This document shows, piece after piece, positions 29,264 to 37,886 of a stretch of DNA of 52,256 nt. The translations under genes and the position numbers were made by a program. The DNA is from Streptomyces aurantiacus. GTDB lineage: Bacteria > Actinomycetota > Actinomycetes > Streptomycetales > Streptomycetaceae. The stretch is from NCBI RefSeq assembly GCF_001418335.1, contig NZ_LIPP01000174.1, forward strand, positions 1 through 52,256, written 5' to 3'. The notes beneath the pieces are model-generated. The model was not told the DNA's origin. It worked only from the letters and a program-made list of their open reading frames with translations, and searched no databases. Each line of letters begins with the position of its first letter. The first letter of the stretch is position 1.

Positions 29264-31254
29264 ACGTCGCTGACGTAGACGCCGGTGTTGCCGCTGTCGT
29301 CGTCGGTCTTCGCCCACCAGGTGTTCGTCCACTGCCCGGAGGTCTCGCGGCGCCCCAGGTTCTGCTGGCAGTAGAAGTAGTTGGTGCCGGTGTTGAGCGT
29401 GCCCGCCTGTGCTCCCGCGGCGGTGTAGGACGTCGCGGTCTTCCAGACCTGGCAGTTGTACTTGCCGCCGCCGATGGCATGGCAGACCGGTGCGGGACTT
29501 GCCTCGTCCCCTCCGCCTGCCGTACCGCCGCCCGAACTCCCTCCCGTCGTACCGCCGTCGGTGCCTTCGGGCGAGGGAGCGGGGGCCTTGTCCGTCGGCT
29601 CGGCGTCCTCGGCGCGGTCGGGCTTCTCGCTCGGTGACGAGGACTTCTTCTTGTCGCCCTGTTCCGTGGGCGACGCGCCGTCCGTCAGGTCGACCGAGCC
29701 TCGGGAGGCACCCGGGGAGGCGGTGTCGCCCGCGCTCCGGGAGGCCTCGGGCGACCCGGCGGCGGTCCCGGACCCGTCGGAGTTCTTCAGCAGGGCGAGG
29801 GCGACGCCGGTCGCGGCCAGCACGACGGTGACGGCCACGGCGGCGAGCAGGACGCGGCCCTTGCCGCGTCGGGAGTTGGCAGGGGCAGCCGGGATTGCGG
29901 GGGTGGCTGAGGCGGGCGTGGCCGGACCGGCCGCATGAGGCATCGGTTCCGGCGGTCCGAAGCCTCCGGAGCCGGGTGACCCGCTCGGTCCGGCGGACAC
30001 CGGGGCGGCCGGGGTACCGGACGCGCCCGCGTACGGAGCAGAACCGGACGCCGGGGTGGCGGACGCACCCGGATACGGAGCGGCACCGAAGCCCGTAGCC
30101 CCGAAACCCGGAGTGCCGGAGGCGCCCGCATGCGGACTGCCGGACTCCGGATGGTCCGCCCCGGGGTCCGCGGGCCCGAACGCCGGCGCATCCGCGCCCT
30201 GTTGCTGCGGCGGCGGTCCGAAGCCCGGCGGTGGCGCCGGTACGTTCCGCTCGGTCGTGTCCCGGGCCGGCGGTGCGGGCGGTGCCTGCGGCCTCAGTCC
30301 GCGGGTCGCCGAGTCGCGGTCGGTCGTCCCCCCGGCCACCGCTTCCAGCAGTTCACCCGCCTGACCGGCATCCGGACGGGCCTCGGGCCGCTTGTCCATC
30401 AGCTGCCGCAGCACGGGACCGAGCGGCCCGGCGCGCCGCGGTTCCGGCAGCGGTTCGACCACGATCGCCGTCAGCGTGGACCACGTGGACGTACGACGGA
30501 ACGGCGAGACCCCCTCGACGGCCGCGTAGAGCGTGGCGCCCAGCGCCCAGATGTCCGAGGCGGGGCCCGGCTCGTGGCCCTGGGCGCGCTCGGGTGCCAG
30601 GTAGTCCAGGGAGCCGACCAGTTCACCGCTGCGCGTGAGGTGCGCGGTGGAACCGTCGCCGGGGTCCTCCATCGTCGCGATGCCGAAGTCCGTGAGGACG
30701 ACCCGGCCGGAGCGGTCGAGGAGGATGTTGCCGGGCTTCACGTCACGGTGCAGGACCCCTGCTCTGTGGGCCGCGGCGAGTGCGTCCACGACCTTCGCGC
30801 CGATATCGGCTGCCTCACGGGCGTCGAGGGTGCCGCGCTCGCGCAGGACGTCGTCCAGGGAGGGCCCGTCCACCAGCTCCATCACGATCAGAGGGCGGCC
30901 GTCGATCTCGGCCACGTCGTGCACGGCGACGACGCCGGGGTGGCGCACCCTGGCCGCCGCGCGTGCCTCGCGCTGCATGCGCAGCCCCAGGTCGGCCAGT
31001 TCGGGCGCGCCGGCGTCCGTATAGGTACGCAGTTCCTTGACCGCCACCTCGCGGCCGAGCACCTCGTCGAGGGCACGCCAGACCACACCCATGCCGCCGC
31101 GGCCCAGTTGCGCCAGGACGCGGTAGCGCCCGACCAGGAGCCGCCCGATCCCCTCCGGCTGTTGCGCCTCCCCGAGTGGGCCCTTCTCGCCGTGTCGTTC
31201 CGTCTCTCCGGGCCGGTCCGTCTCCCCCGGCTCGTGGTTCTCCCCCGCAGACAC
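29209..31254 (-). CDS. Membrane-anchored Ser/Thr protein kinase with a C-terminal extracellular domain
   Basis: The 681-residue protein has a Hanks-type kinase domain (about 42-300): GRGGMGVV loop, K73 in VAVKEL, HRDVKPGN with catalytic D171, DFGIA with D189, and LAPERAQG. It is followed by a long Pro/Gly/Ala/Ser linker (310-465) with PASG-like repeats, one TM helix (VLLAAVAVTVVLAATGVALAL), a second Ser/Gly/Asp-rich stretch, and an extracellular module of about 90 residues starting PVCHAIGGGKYNCQVWKTA and ending PGLPVC. That module has four Cys (two likely disulfides) and many Trp/Tyr, and is not a PASTA domain. It may sense a cell-wall or small-molecule ligand. The kinase part is certain, the sensor is unassigned. 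Confidence 0.9.
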   Translation of the reverse strand: MSAGENHEPGETDRPGETERHGEKGPLGEAQQPEGIGRLLVGRYRVLAQLGRGGMGVVWRALDEVLGREVAVKELRTYTDAGAPELADLGLRMQREARAAARVRHPGVVAVHDVAEIDGRPLIVMELVDGPSLDDVLRERGTLDAREAADIGAKVVDALAAAHRAGVLHRDVKPGNILLDRSGRVVLTDFGIATMEDPGDGSTAHLTRSGELVGSLDYLAPERAQGHEPGPASDIWALGATLYAAVEGVSPFRRTSTWSTLTAIVVEPLPEPRRAGPLGPVLRQLMDKRPEARPDAGQAGELLEAVAGGTTDRDSATRGLRPQAPPAPPARDTTERNVPAPPPGFGPPPQQQGADAPAFGPADPGADHPESGSPHAGASGTPGFGATGFGAAPYPGASATPASGSAPYAGASGTPAAPVSAGPSGSPGSGGFGPPEPMPHAAGPATPASATPAIPAAPANSRRGKGRVLLAAVAVTVVLAATGVALALLKNSDGSGTAAGSPEASRSAGDTASPGASRGSVDLTDGASPTEQGDKKKSSSPSEKPDRAEDAEPTDKAPAPSPEGTDGGTTGGSSGGGTAGGGDEASPAPVCHAIGGGKYNCQVWKTATSYTAAGAQAGTLNTGTNYFYCQQNLGRRETSGQWTNTWWAKTDDDSGNTGVYVSDVYIKGGDNDSPLPGLPVC

Positions 31255-31286
31255 CGCTGCCCCGTTCCCCGTTTCCTGTTCCCTGT

Positions 31287-31304
31287 GGCACTCAATGAAG
31301 TGCC
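31287..31304. promoter_or_regulatory. Short dyad upstream of the Ser/Thr kinase gene
   Basis: GGCACT (31287-31292) and AGTGCC (31299-31304) form a six-base dyad with a six-base spacer, 32 bp before the kinase start. It lies in a 110-bp gap between the kinase gene and the aldolase-like gene and could be an operator. The arms could also be coincidence. Confidence 0.35.
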
Positions 31305-31364
31305 GACCAGACTACGGGGAGGCGGTGACGGCGGAAGCCGATGGCCGCGGCTGTGACAGGGCCG

Positions 31365-32669
31365 CTACCTGGCCGAGACGGTCAGGTCGGCGCGCCGCGG
31401 CACCGCGAAACCCTCCAGGTCCGCGCGTGTGAGCCCGGTGGCCCGTGCCACCTCCGCGATGTCGAGGGCCCCGCAGTCCAGGCCACGCAGCAGGTAACCG
31501 CTGAGCGCCTTGGCGGTGGCGGGCTCGTCCAGCACGTCGCCGCCGGCGCGGTGGGCGTACGCGACGAGCCGCGCCGCGGCCTGCTCGAATCCCTCGCGGT
31601 AGAAGGCGAACACGGCCGCGTACCTGGTCGGGAGGTGACCGGGGTGCATGTCCCAGCCCTGGTAATAGGCGCGGGCGAGAGCGCGGCGGGTGAGCCCGTG
31701 ATGCAGGCGCCAGGCGTCGTGGACCTTGGATGTCGGGCCGACCGGCAGCACGTTGGTGGAGCCGTCCGAGACACGCACGCCCGTGCCTGCGGCCGCGACC
31801 TGCATGATCGCCTTGGCGTGGTCGGCGGCCGGGTGGTCACTGGCCTGGTACGCGGCGGAGACGCCGAGACAGGCGCTGTAGTCGAAGGTCCCGTAGTGCA
31901 GTCCGGTGGCGCGGCCCCCGGCGGCCTGGATCATACGGGCCACGGTCGCCGTGCCGTCGGTGGCGAGGATGGACTGGCTGGTCTCGATCTGGATCTCGAA
32001 CCCGATCCGGCCCCGGTCGAGACCGTGTGCCTTCTCGAACTCCTCCAGCAGCCGCACCATCGCGGTGACCTGCTCCGCGTACGTCACCTTCGGCAGCGTC
32101 AGCGCCAGCCCGGCGGGCAGCCCGCCGGCCGCCATCAGCCCGGTGAGGAAGATGTCGAGCGTGCGGATGCCCCGGTCGCGGACCGGCGCCTCCATGCACT
32201 TCATCCGGATGCCCATGTACGGGGCCGCCGTGCCCTCCTCGTACGCCTCCGCGATCAGCCGGGCCGCGCGGGCCGCCGCCTCGTCCTCCTCGGCGTCGGG
32301 GCGCGGGCCGTAGCCGTCCTCGAAGTCGACGCGCAGGTCTTCCACGGGTTCGCGCTCCAGCTTGGCGCGTACGCGGTCGTACACGGGCGCCGCGAGATCG
32401 TCGGAGAGGCCGAGGACGGCGGCGAAGGAGGCGGCGTCGGGCGCGTGCTCGTCGAGGGCGGCGAGGGCCTGGTCGCCCCAGGAGCGGATGGTGCCGGCGG
32501 TGAAGGCGTCCCCGGGGACGTACACGGTGTGGACGGGCTGACGGATGCCGGGGTCTCCGGGGTAACGGCGCTCCAACTCGGCGTCGACCGGGGCGAGGGA
32601 GGCGCTGATCTCCTCGCTCACGGTGCCCGCGAGGCTGGTGGCCACCTTCTCCTGCTGACCCTGACCCAT
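31365..32669 (-). CDS. HpcH/HpaI aldolase/citrate lyase-like protein (DUF6986-like)
   Basis: The 434-residue protein has TIM-barrel aldolase features: VDFEDGYGPRPDAEEDEAA (metal-side acidic loop, about 110-130), GIRMKCMEAPVRDRGIRTLD, LALTLPKVTYAEQV, GFEIQIETSQSI (putative metal-binding Glu) and GLHYGTFDYSACLGV. It is about 140 residues longer than CitE and lacks its C-terminal motif, so it belongs to the large-sized branch often annotated DUF6986 in actinobacteria, as I recall. Substrate is unknown. Directly upstream is a 15-bp IclR-type palindrome. I place the start at ATG 32669. Confidence 0.78.
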   Translation of the reverse strand: MGQGQQEKVATSLAGTVSEEISASLAPVDAELERRYPGDPGIRQPVHTVYVPGDAFTAGTIRSWGDQALAALDEHAPDAASFAAVLGLSDDLAAPVYDRVRAKLEREPVEDLRVDFEDGYGPRPDAEEDEAAARAARLIAEAYEEGTAAPYMGIRMKCMEAPVRDRGIRTLDIFLTGLMAAGGLPAGLALTLPKVTYAEQVTAMVRLLEEFEKAHGLDRGRIGFEIQIETSQSILATDGTATVARMIQAAGGRATGLHYGTFDYSACLGVSAAYQASDHPAADHAKAIMQVAAAGTGVRVSDGSTNVLPVGPTSKVHDAWRLHHGLTRRALARAYYQGWDMHPGHLPTRYAAVFAFYREGFEQAAARLVAYAHRAGGDVLDEPATAKALSGYLLRGLDCGALDIAEVARATGLTRADLEGFAVPRRADLTVSAR

Positions 32670-32685
32670 TCCACACCCTCTCGTT

Positions 32686-32700
32686 TTCCGCTACGCGGAA
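32686..32700. promoter_or_regulatory. IclR-type operator candidate
   Basis: TTCCGCTACGCGGAA is a perfect palindrome (six-base arms, three-base centre), 16 bp upstream of the aldolase-like ATG. The TTCCG...CGGAA form is typical of IclR-family operators. A degenerate second copy (near ATCCGTAGAGCGAA at about 32706-32720) follows it. The rest of this 274-bp divergent gap to 32943 shows only the AAGGAG ribosome site of the plus-strand gene. Confidence 0.65.
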
Positions 32701-32943
32701 TCAACAATCCGTAGAGCGAAGTTATCCGCGACCTTCCGGCTGGTCAACACCCACATTCTCGCTGGAACGCTCCCAGAATCCCCGCTCCCCGGCCTCGAAG
32801 CCGGCCACTCACGAGAACGCGGACTTCCCTCGGGGTCCATCCCGACATCTCGACATGTTCACGCCCAACTTCGAGACTGCGGAGCGTACGACTCGACCGA
32901 CAGCCCCCCGCAGAACCGCCATTGGCCACAGAAGGAGCATCCC

Positions 32944-33846
32944 GTGCCCCATCACAGCCGAGTCACGCGTCGCCTGGGACTCAAGGCGGCGCTCACCGCC
33001 GCGGTCGCCCTGCCCCTGGCCGGCACAGCGTTCTCCAGGTCGCCCGCCTCGGCGGCGGACCGCCGTGGCCGGCTGGAGGTCATGTCGTTCAACCTGCGGT
33101 ACGCGAGCACCGCCGAACCCAACAGCTGGGCCGTCCGCCGTCCCGTCACCCGTGAACTGCTGCGCCAGGAACGGCCCCACGTCATCGGCACCCAGGAAGG
33201 CCTCTACCAGCAGGTGCGCGACATCGGGGCGGACCTCGGCGCGCACTACGAATGGATCGGCACAGGTCGCGCGGGCGGCAGCCGGGACGAGTTCATGACG
33301 GTCTTCTACGACACCCGCAGACTCGCGCCGGTCGCGTACGACCACTTCTGGCTCTCCGACACGCCCGACGTGATCGGCTCGAACACCTGGGGCGGCGGGT
33401 CCATACGCATGGTGACCTGGGTCCGCTTCCGCGATCTGCGGGACGGGCAGCGGGAGTTCTACTTCCTCAACACCCACCTGGACAACGCCAGTCAGAACGC
33501 ACGCGCGCGTGCCGCGGCCCTGATCGCCGAGCGGATCGCGGGCCTCGACCGCTCCCTGCCGCTGGTGGTGACCGGCGACTTCAACGTCGCCGCCCACCGG
33601 AACCCGGTCTACGACACGATGCTCGGCGCCGGACTCCTCGACACCTGGGACACGGCGGCCGAACGGAGCAGGCTGTACGCCACGTTCCACGGTTACCGGC
33701 CGCTGACCCCGGACGGCGACCGCATCGACTGGATCCTCGCCTCGCCCGGCGTGAGCACGCACCGGGCGTCGATCAACACCTTCTCCGCGGACGGCCAGTT
33801 CCCGAGCGACCATCTGCCCGTACAGGCGTCGCTGACCCTGGCGTGA
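32944..33846 (+). CDS. Exported endonuclease/exonuclease/phosphatase-family protein
   Basis: The 300-residue protein opens with a Tat signal, RVTRRLGLKAALTAAVALPLAG, with twin arginines at residues 9-10 and cleavage after ASAA near residue 38. The mature part is an EEP fold: VMSFNLRYAST (Asn ligand), GTQEGLY (catalytic Glu), FLNTHLDNASQ, VTGDFNVAAH, RIDWIL and the terminal SDHLPVQ (His). It may act on a phosphodiester or sphingolipid-like substrate outside the cell. The GTG at 32944 has AAGGAG nine bases upstream. It is convergent with etfA, with a strong hairpin in between. Confidence 0.88.
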   Translation: MPHHSRVTRRLGLKAALTAAVALPLAGTAFSRSPASAADRRGRLEVMSFNLRYASTAEPNSWAVRRPVTRELLRQERPHVIGTQEGLYQQVRDIGADLGAHYEWIGTGRAGGSRDEFMTVFYDTRRLAPVAYDHFWLSDTPDVIGSNTWGGGSIRMVTWVRFRDLRDGQREFYFLNTHLDNASQNARARAAALIAERIAGLDRSLPLVVTGDFNVAAHRNPVYDTMLGAGLLDTWDTAAERSRLYATFHGYRPLTPDGDRIDWILASPGVSTHRASINTFSADGQFPSDHLPVQASLTLA

Positions 33847-33873
33847 GCGGGGCCTCCGCCTCCTGCATGCGGC

Positions 33874-33928
33874 GAGGCCCCCGCGACCGTGCCGGGACGC
33901 GGTGTCCCGTACCGGTCGCGGAGGCCTC
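33874..33928. terminator. Long bidirectional hairpin between the EEP gene and etfA
   Basis: GAGGCC (33874-33879) and CCGCGACCG (33881-33889) and CGGGAC (33893-33898) pair with GTCCCG (33904-33909), CGGTCGCGG (33913-33921) and GGCCTC (33923-33928), interrupted by one single-base mismatch and a three-base internal loop. The loop is GCGGT. It lies between convergent genes and would end both transcripts. Confidence 0.85.
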
Positions 33929-33944
33929 GTCCCGGGGAGAGTGC

Positions 33945-34907
33945 TCAGCCCTTGCGGGTCTTGATCTCCTCGGTGAGCTGCGGGACGACCTCGAAGAGGT
34001 CGCCGACGACGCCGTAGTCGACGAGGTCGAAGATCGGGGCCTCGGCGTCCTTGTTGACCGCCACGATCGTCTTGGAGGTCTGCATGCCGGCGCGGTGCTG
34101 GATCGCGCCGGAGATGCCGGAGGCGATGTACAGCTGCGGGGACACGCTCTTGCCGGTCTGGCCCACCTGGTTGGTGTGCGGGTACCAGCCGGCGTCGACG
34201 GCGGCGCGCGAGGCGCCGACGGCCGCGCCGAGGGAGTCGGCCAGCGCCTCGATGACCGAGAAGTTCTCGGCGCCGTTGACGCCTCGGCCGCCGGAGACCA
34301 CGATCGCGGCCTCGGTCAGCTCGGGGCGCCCCGTCGACTCGCGCGGGGTGCGGCCGGTCACCTTCGTGCCGGTCGCCTGGTCCGAGAACGTGACGGACAG
34401 CGCCTCGACCGCGCCGGCTGCCGGGGCGGCCTCCACGGCGGCCGAGTTCGGCTTGACCGTGATGACCGGGGTGCCCTTGGAGACACGGGTCTTGGTGGTG
34501 TAAGAGGCGGCGAACGCGGACTGCGTGGCCACCGGGCCCTGGTCGCCGGCCTCCAGGTCGACGGCGTCGGTGAGGATGCCGGAGCCGATACGGACCGCGA
34601 GACGGGCGGCGATCTCCTTGCCCTCGGCCGAGGAGGGCACGAGCACAGCGGCCGGGGACACCGTCTCGTACGCGGCCTGCAGCGCGTCCACCTTCGGTAC
34701 GACGAGGTAGTCGGCGTACTCGGCGGCCTCGTGCGTGAGGACCCTGACGGCGCCGTGCTCGGCGAGTACGGCGGCGGTGTCCGCGGCGCCGTTGCCCAGC
34801 GCGACGGCGACGGGCTCGCCGAGACGGCGGGCCAGCGTCAGCAGTTCCAGGGTGGGCTTGCGGACGGCACCGTCCACGTGGTCGACGTAGACGAGAACTT
34901 CAGCCAT
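33945..34907 (-). CDS. etfA: Electron transfer flavoprotein, alpha subunit
   Basis: The 320-residue subunit forms with EtfB the soluble carrier that takes electrons from acyl-CoA dehydrogenases. The C-terminal FAD-binding half shows VVSGGRGVNGAENFSVIEALA (about 205-225), ASRAAVDAGWYPHTNQVGQTGKSVSPQLYIA and AGMQTSKTIVAVNKDAEAPIF, the EtfA signature in order. It follows etfB by 79 bp on the same strand. It could serve the acyl-CoA dehydrogenase in this window, though ETF serves all such enzymes. Confidence 0.97.
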   Translation of the reverse strand: MAEVLVYVDHVDGAVRKPTLELLTLARRLGEPVAVALGNGAADTAAVLAEHGAVRVLTHEAAEYADYLVVPKVDALQAAYETVSPAAVLVPSSAEGKEIAARLAVRIGSGILTDAVDLEAGDQGPVATQSAFAASYTTKTRVSKGTPVITVKPNSAAVEAAPAAGAVEALSVTFSDQATGTKVTGRTPRESTGRPELTEAAIVVSGGRGVNGAENFSVIEALADSLGAAVGASRAAVDAGWYPHTNQVGQTGKSVSPQLYIASGISGAIQHRAGMQTSKTIVAVNKDAEAPIFDLVDYGVVGDLFEVVPQLTEEIKTRKG

Positions 34908-34986
34908 GGGACTTCTTCTCTCCTGCTTGCGGAAGATCTTGCGAAAGATGAGGGGCGCTCAGGGAGCCTGCGGCGGGCACGCGGTC

Positions 34987-35772
34987 CTAGATGAACTTCT
35001 GGCCCGCCAGGAACTCGGCGAGCTGCTTGCCGCCCTCGCCCTCGTCCTTGACGATCGTGCCCGCGGTACGCGCCGGGCGCTCGGTGGCGCCGTCGACCTT
35101 GGTCCAGGAGCCGTCGAGGCCGACCTCGTCCGCCTCGATCTCCAGGTCCTCCAGGTCCCAGGACTGCACCGGCTTCTTCTTCGCCGCCATGATGCCCTTG
35201 AAGGAGGGGTAACGCGCCTCGCCCGACTGGTCGGTGACCGACACGACCGCGGGCAGCGAGGCTTCGAGCTGCTCGGAGGCGCTGTCGCCGTCACGGCGGC
35301 CCTTCACGACGCCGTCCTCGACGGAGACCTCGGAGAGCAGCGTGACCTGCGGGACGCCCAGGCGCTCGGCGAGCAGGGCCGGGAGCACGCCCATGGTGCC
35401 GTCGGTGGAGGCCATGCCGGAGATGACCAGGTCGTAGCCGGCCTTCTCGATCGCCTTGGCCAGCACCAGCGACGTACCGATGGCGTCCGTGCCGTGCAGG
35501 TCGTCGTCCTCGACGTGGACGGCCTTGTCCGCGCCCATGGACAGCGCCTTGCGCAGTGCGTCCTTGGCGTCCTCGGGGCCCACGGTCAGCACGGTGATCT
35601 CCGCGTCGTCCGCCGCGTCGGCGATCTGCAGCGCCTGCTCGACCGCGTACTCGTCGAGCTCCGACAACAGGCCGTCCACGTCGTCACGGTCGACGGTCAG
35701 GTCCTTGGCGAAGTGCCGGTCGCCAGTGGCGTCGGGCACATGCTTCACAGTGACAACGATCCTCAAGCTCAC
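34987..35772 (-). CDS. etfB: Electron transfer flavoprotein, beta subunit
   Basis: The 261-residue subunit binds AMP and completes ETF. It starts VSLRIVVTVKHVPDATGDR and contains LSELDEYAVEQALQIAD, VISGMASTDGTMGVLPALLAERLG (EtfB signature) and a C-terminal AEFLAGQKFI, the docking tail. The GTG at 35772 is supported by AGGAGAG six to twelve bases upstream; the open frame above it is Arg-rich and not EtfB-like. It is transcribed with etfA and is first in the operon. Confidence 0.97.
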   Translation of the reverse strand: MSLRIVVTVKHVPDATGDRHFAKDLTVDRDDVDGLLSELDEYAVEQALQIADAADDAEITVLTVGPEDAKDALRKALSMGADKAVHVEDDDLHGTDAIGTSLVLAKAIEKAGYDLVISGMASTDGTMGVLPALLAERLGVPQVTLLSEVSVEDGVVKGRRDGDSASEQLEASLPAVVSVTDQSGEARYPSFKGIMAAKKKPVQSWDLEDLEIEADEVGLDGSWTKVDGATERPARTAGTIVKDEGEGGKQLAEFLAGQKFI

Positions 35773-36046
35773 GCCGGCTCTCCTACTGCATCGTCTTTTT
35801 CTGGACTGCCTGCTCATGGGCAGCATAGGCGCCTGAAGCGGCCGTTCCCGGTGGGGGCGACCCACGCTCCGAGCGAGATATTACTCGCCAGTACGCACCT
35901 ACTACGCTCCCGCAAGTGGTTCCCACTAAGCAAGCGCTTTGAACTGTGACCTTCGCAACGCAGCGTAACCGGAAGTCGATACCCTCACGAAAACGCCCTC
36001 ATGCACGCGCTCATGGAAACGCCCTCATGGATGCGCGCCCTGCCCG
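35773..36046. promoter_or_regulatory. Gap upstream of etfB
   Basis: This 274-bp stretch is the upstream region of etfB (leftward) and downstream of the flavin reductase gene. It is AT-richer at 35870-35945 than anywhere near it, which fits a promoter, but I cannot assign hexamers with confidence. AAACGCCCTCATG is repeated at about 35992 and 36014. No gene seen. Confidence 0.35.
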
Positions 36047-36556
36047 TCATTCCCGCAGTCCGTTGAAGCGCCCCTGGTGGTACAGCAGAGGACGCCCGGC
36101 ACCCGCGGGGTCCCCGAGCACCACCTCGGCCAGCACGATGCGGTGGTCCCCGGCCGGGACACGGGTGACGATCCGGCACATCAGCCAGGCGAGTACGCCG
36201 TCGAGCACGGGAACGCCTTCGGGGCCCTCCCGCCAGACGGTGGGCTCGCCGAAACGGTCGGCGCCGCTGCGGGCGAAGGTGGCGGCCAGGTCCTGCTGAT
36301 GCTCGCCGAGCACATGGACGCCCACGTGGTCCGTCCGGGAGATCGCCGGCCAGCTGGAGGCGGCGGTGCCGACGCCGAAGGAGATCAGCGGGGGCTCGGC
36401 GGACACGGAGGCGAGCGAGGTGGCGGTGAAGCCCACGGGCCCCTGGTCGCCCCGCGCGGTGATCACGGCGACGCCTGCCGCGTGTTGCCGGAAGACGGAG
36501 CGGAGCAGGTCGGGGGAGGCGAGTCGGGAGGTGCGGAGATCGGGCGTGGCCGTCAT
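36047..36556 (-). CDS. Flavin reductase-family protein (FMN-binding split barrel)
   Basis: The 169-residue protein has the flavin reductase fold: LRSVFRQHAAGVAVITARGDQGPVGFTATSLASVSAEPPLISFG (residues 18-61), then VHVLGEHQQDLAATFAR and a C-terminal LLYHQGRFNGL. It would reduce FMN with NAD(P)H for a two-component monooxygenase or be a styrene/hydroxyphenylacetate-type reductase partner. No monooxygenase is adjacent. ATG at 36556 (MTATPDLRTSRL) follows an AAGGAC ribosome site; the longer frame is not family-like. Confidence 0.88.
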   Translation of the reverse strand: MTATPDLRTSRLASPDLLRSVFRQHAAGVAVITARGDQGPVGFTATSLASVSAEPPLISFGVGTAASSWPAISRTDHVGVHVLGEHQQDLAATFARSGADRFGEPTVWREGPEGVPVLDGVLAWLMCRIVTRVPAGDHRIVLAEVVLGDPAGAGRPLLYHQGRFNGLRE

Positions 36557-36779
36557 GCAGTTGTCCTTCTCGAAGCCGGGAGCGGGGACGGTCCTGGGCT
36601 GCTCAGCGGCCCGGACAGCGCCCGTCCGCCCCGCGGACGAGGGCCGCGGCCCGACGGCGTGCACGCTCGGAGAGAAGGGGTTCCATGGGCATACGGTCAG
36701 ACTGACGATAGGTGGTGGATGCAGTCAAGTGCGTCCCGGTATGTGGGAGATGCGTCACCGAGGGCCTCCAGCCTCACGA

Positions 36780-37202
36780 TCAGGGGGTCCCGACCGCCTC
36801 ACCGAGCGCGGCGATCACGTCCGCCTTGCGCGGCAGTCCGGTCGCGCGGCGCACGATGTGGCCGTCGGCGTCGAGGACGAGCACGGTCGGCGTCTTGAGG
36901 ATGTCCAGTTCACGCACGAGGGCGAGGCGGTCCTCGGCGTCGATCTCGACGTGCCGCACGCCCGGGACCATCCCGGCCACCTCACCGAGCACCCTGCGGG
37001 TCGCCCTGCAGGGGGCGCAGAACGCACTGGAGAACTGGACGAGGGTGGCCCGCTCGCCGAGGTCCTCGCCCAACTCGGCCGCGCCCAGCCGCTTTCCGCC
37101 GTCCCGTACGCGCACTCTCACTCTGCCGCTCCGCCGTCGGTTCAGCACTCCGAAGGCGCTCGCCACCGCGAGCACCACCACACACACCACAAGCCCGGTC
37201 AT
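36780..37202 (-). CDS. Membrane-anchored thioredoxin-like protein
   Basis: The 140-residue protein has an N-terminal TM anchor (VVCVVVLAVASAFGVL, residues 5-20), a basic linker RRRSGRVRVRVRDGGKRL, and a thioredoxin fold with the FCAPCR active site (CxPC form, residues about 61-66), the cis-proline region LKTPTVLVLDADG and a final helix. The anchor topology puts the active site outside or at the membrane depending on orientation; positive residues after the helix suggest the thioredoxin faces the cytoplasm. It is divergent from a DUF4395 protein, a frequent pairing. Confidence 0.88.
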   Translation of the reverse strand: MTGLVVCVVVLAVASAFGVLNRRRSGRVRVRVRDGGKRLGAAELGEDLGERATLVQFSSAFCAPCRATRRVLGEVAGMVPGVRHVEIDAEDRLALVRELDILKTPTVLVLDADGHIVRRATGLPRKADVIAALGEAVGTP

Positions 37203-37275
37203 CCCCGGCTTCAGCGTTCACGAGGCCGCAAAGATTCCCGTGACTCCCGAAGTCTCCCTGCGGAATACTTGATTC

Positions 37276-37692
37276 ATGAACATCGACGCGAGAGGGCCGC
37301 GCTTCGGAGCGGCCGTGACGACCGTGATCCTGGCGGCCGTACTGATCACCGGCAGCGCCTGGCTGCTCGCCTGGCAGACGCTGGCGTTCGCGCTCGGCGC
37401 GGCGGGAGGCGTCGGCCGCTCCCCGTACGGCCTGTTCTTCCGTGGGGTCGTACGGCCCCGGATCGGGCCGCCGACGGAGTTCGAGGCGCCCGAGCCACCG
37501 AGGTTCGCCCAGGCGGTCGGGCTCGCGTTCGCGGTCATCGGTCTCGTCGGATACACGGTCGGCCCCGAGTGGCTGGGGCTCACGGCGGCCGGGGCGGCCC
37601 TCGCGGCGGCGTTTCTCAACGCGGCGTTCGGGTACTGCCTCGGATGCGAGATGTACCTGCTGGTGCGACGAGTGGCGGTTCGCGCAGAGTAA
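37276..37692 (+). CDS. DUF4395-family membrane protein
   Basis: The 138-residue protein has four hydrophobic segments (about 11-28, 30-45, 79-96 and 100-125). It carries the DUF4395 signature RGPRFGAAVTTVILA at the N-terminus and GYCLGCEMYLL with its paired Cys at the end. The DUF occurs next to thioredoxin-like genes, as here; roles in thiol or sulfur-transfer chemistry have been suggested but are not established to my knowledge. The 73-bp gap to the divergent thioredoxin gene probably carries a shared promoter region. Confidence 0.85.
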   Translation: MNIDARGPRFGAAVTTVILAAVLITGSAWLLAWQTLAFALGAAGGVGRSPYGLFFRGVVRPRIGPPTEFEAPEPPRFAQAVGLAFAVIGLVGYTVGPEWLGLTAAGAALAAAFLNAAFGYCLGCEMYLLVRRVAVRAE

Positions 37693-37810
37693 AGGCGCCG
37701 CAAAACACCGAGGTGGGTGGATCAAGGGGGACGTGACGAGAATCTCGCCAATCTCCGGCACCAGGACTGGTCACTCGTCCGTTCTTGGGGCACGATCTGC
37801 GCAATGCCGT

Positions 37811-37832
37811 AAACCTACGGCAGCGTAAGTTT
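37811..37832. promoter_or_regulatory. 22-bp palindrome upstream of the acyltransferase gene (TetR-like)
   Basis: The left arm AAACCTACG (37811-37819) matches the right arm CGTAAGTTT (37824-37832) at eight of nine positions around a GCAG centre. The only mismatch pairs C15 with A28 (37815 and 37828). It lies 54 bp before the ATG at 37887. TetR-family regulators of lipid metabolism use sites of this kind; the cognate regulator is not in the window. Confidence 0.7.
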
Positions 37833-37886
37833 CCCGCCGGGAGCCCCCCTTCCCAGGCAGAACAGAGAGAAGGGTCCACTCCGTCC

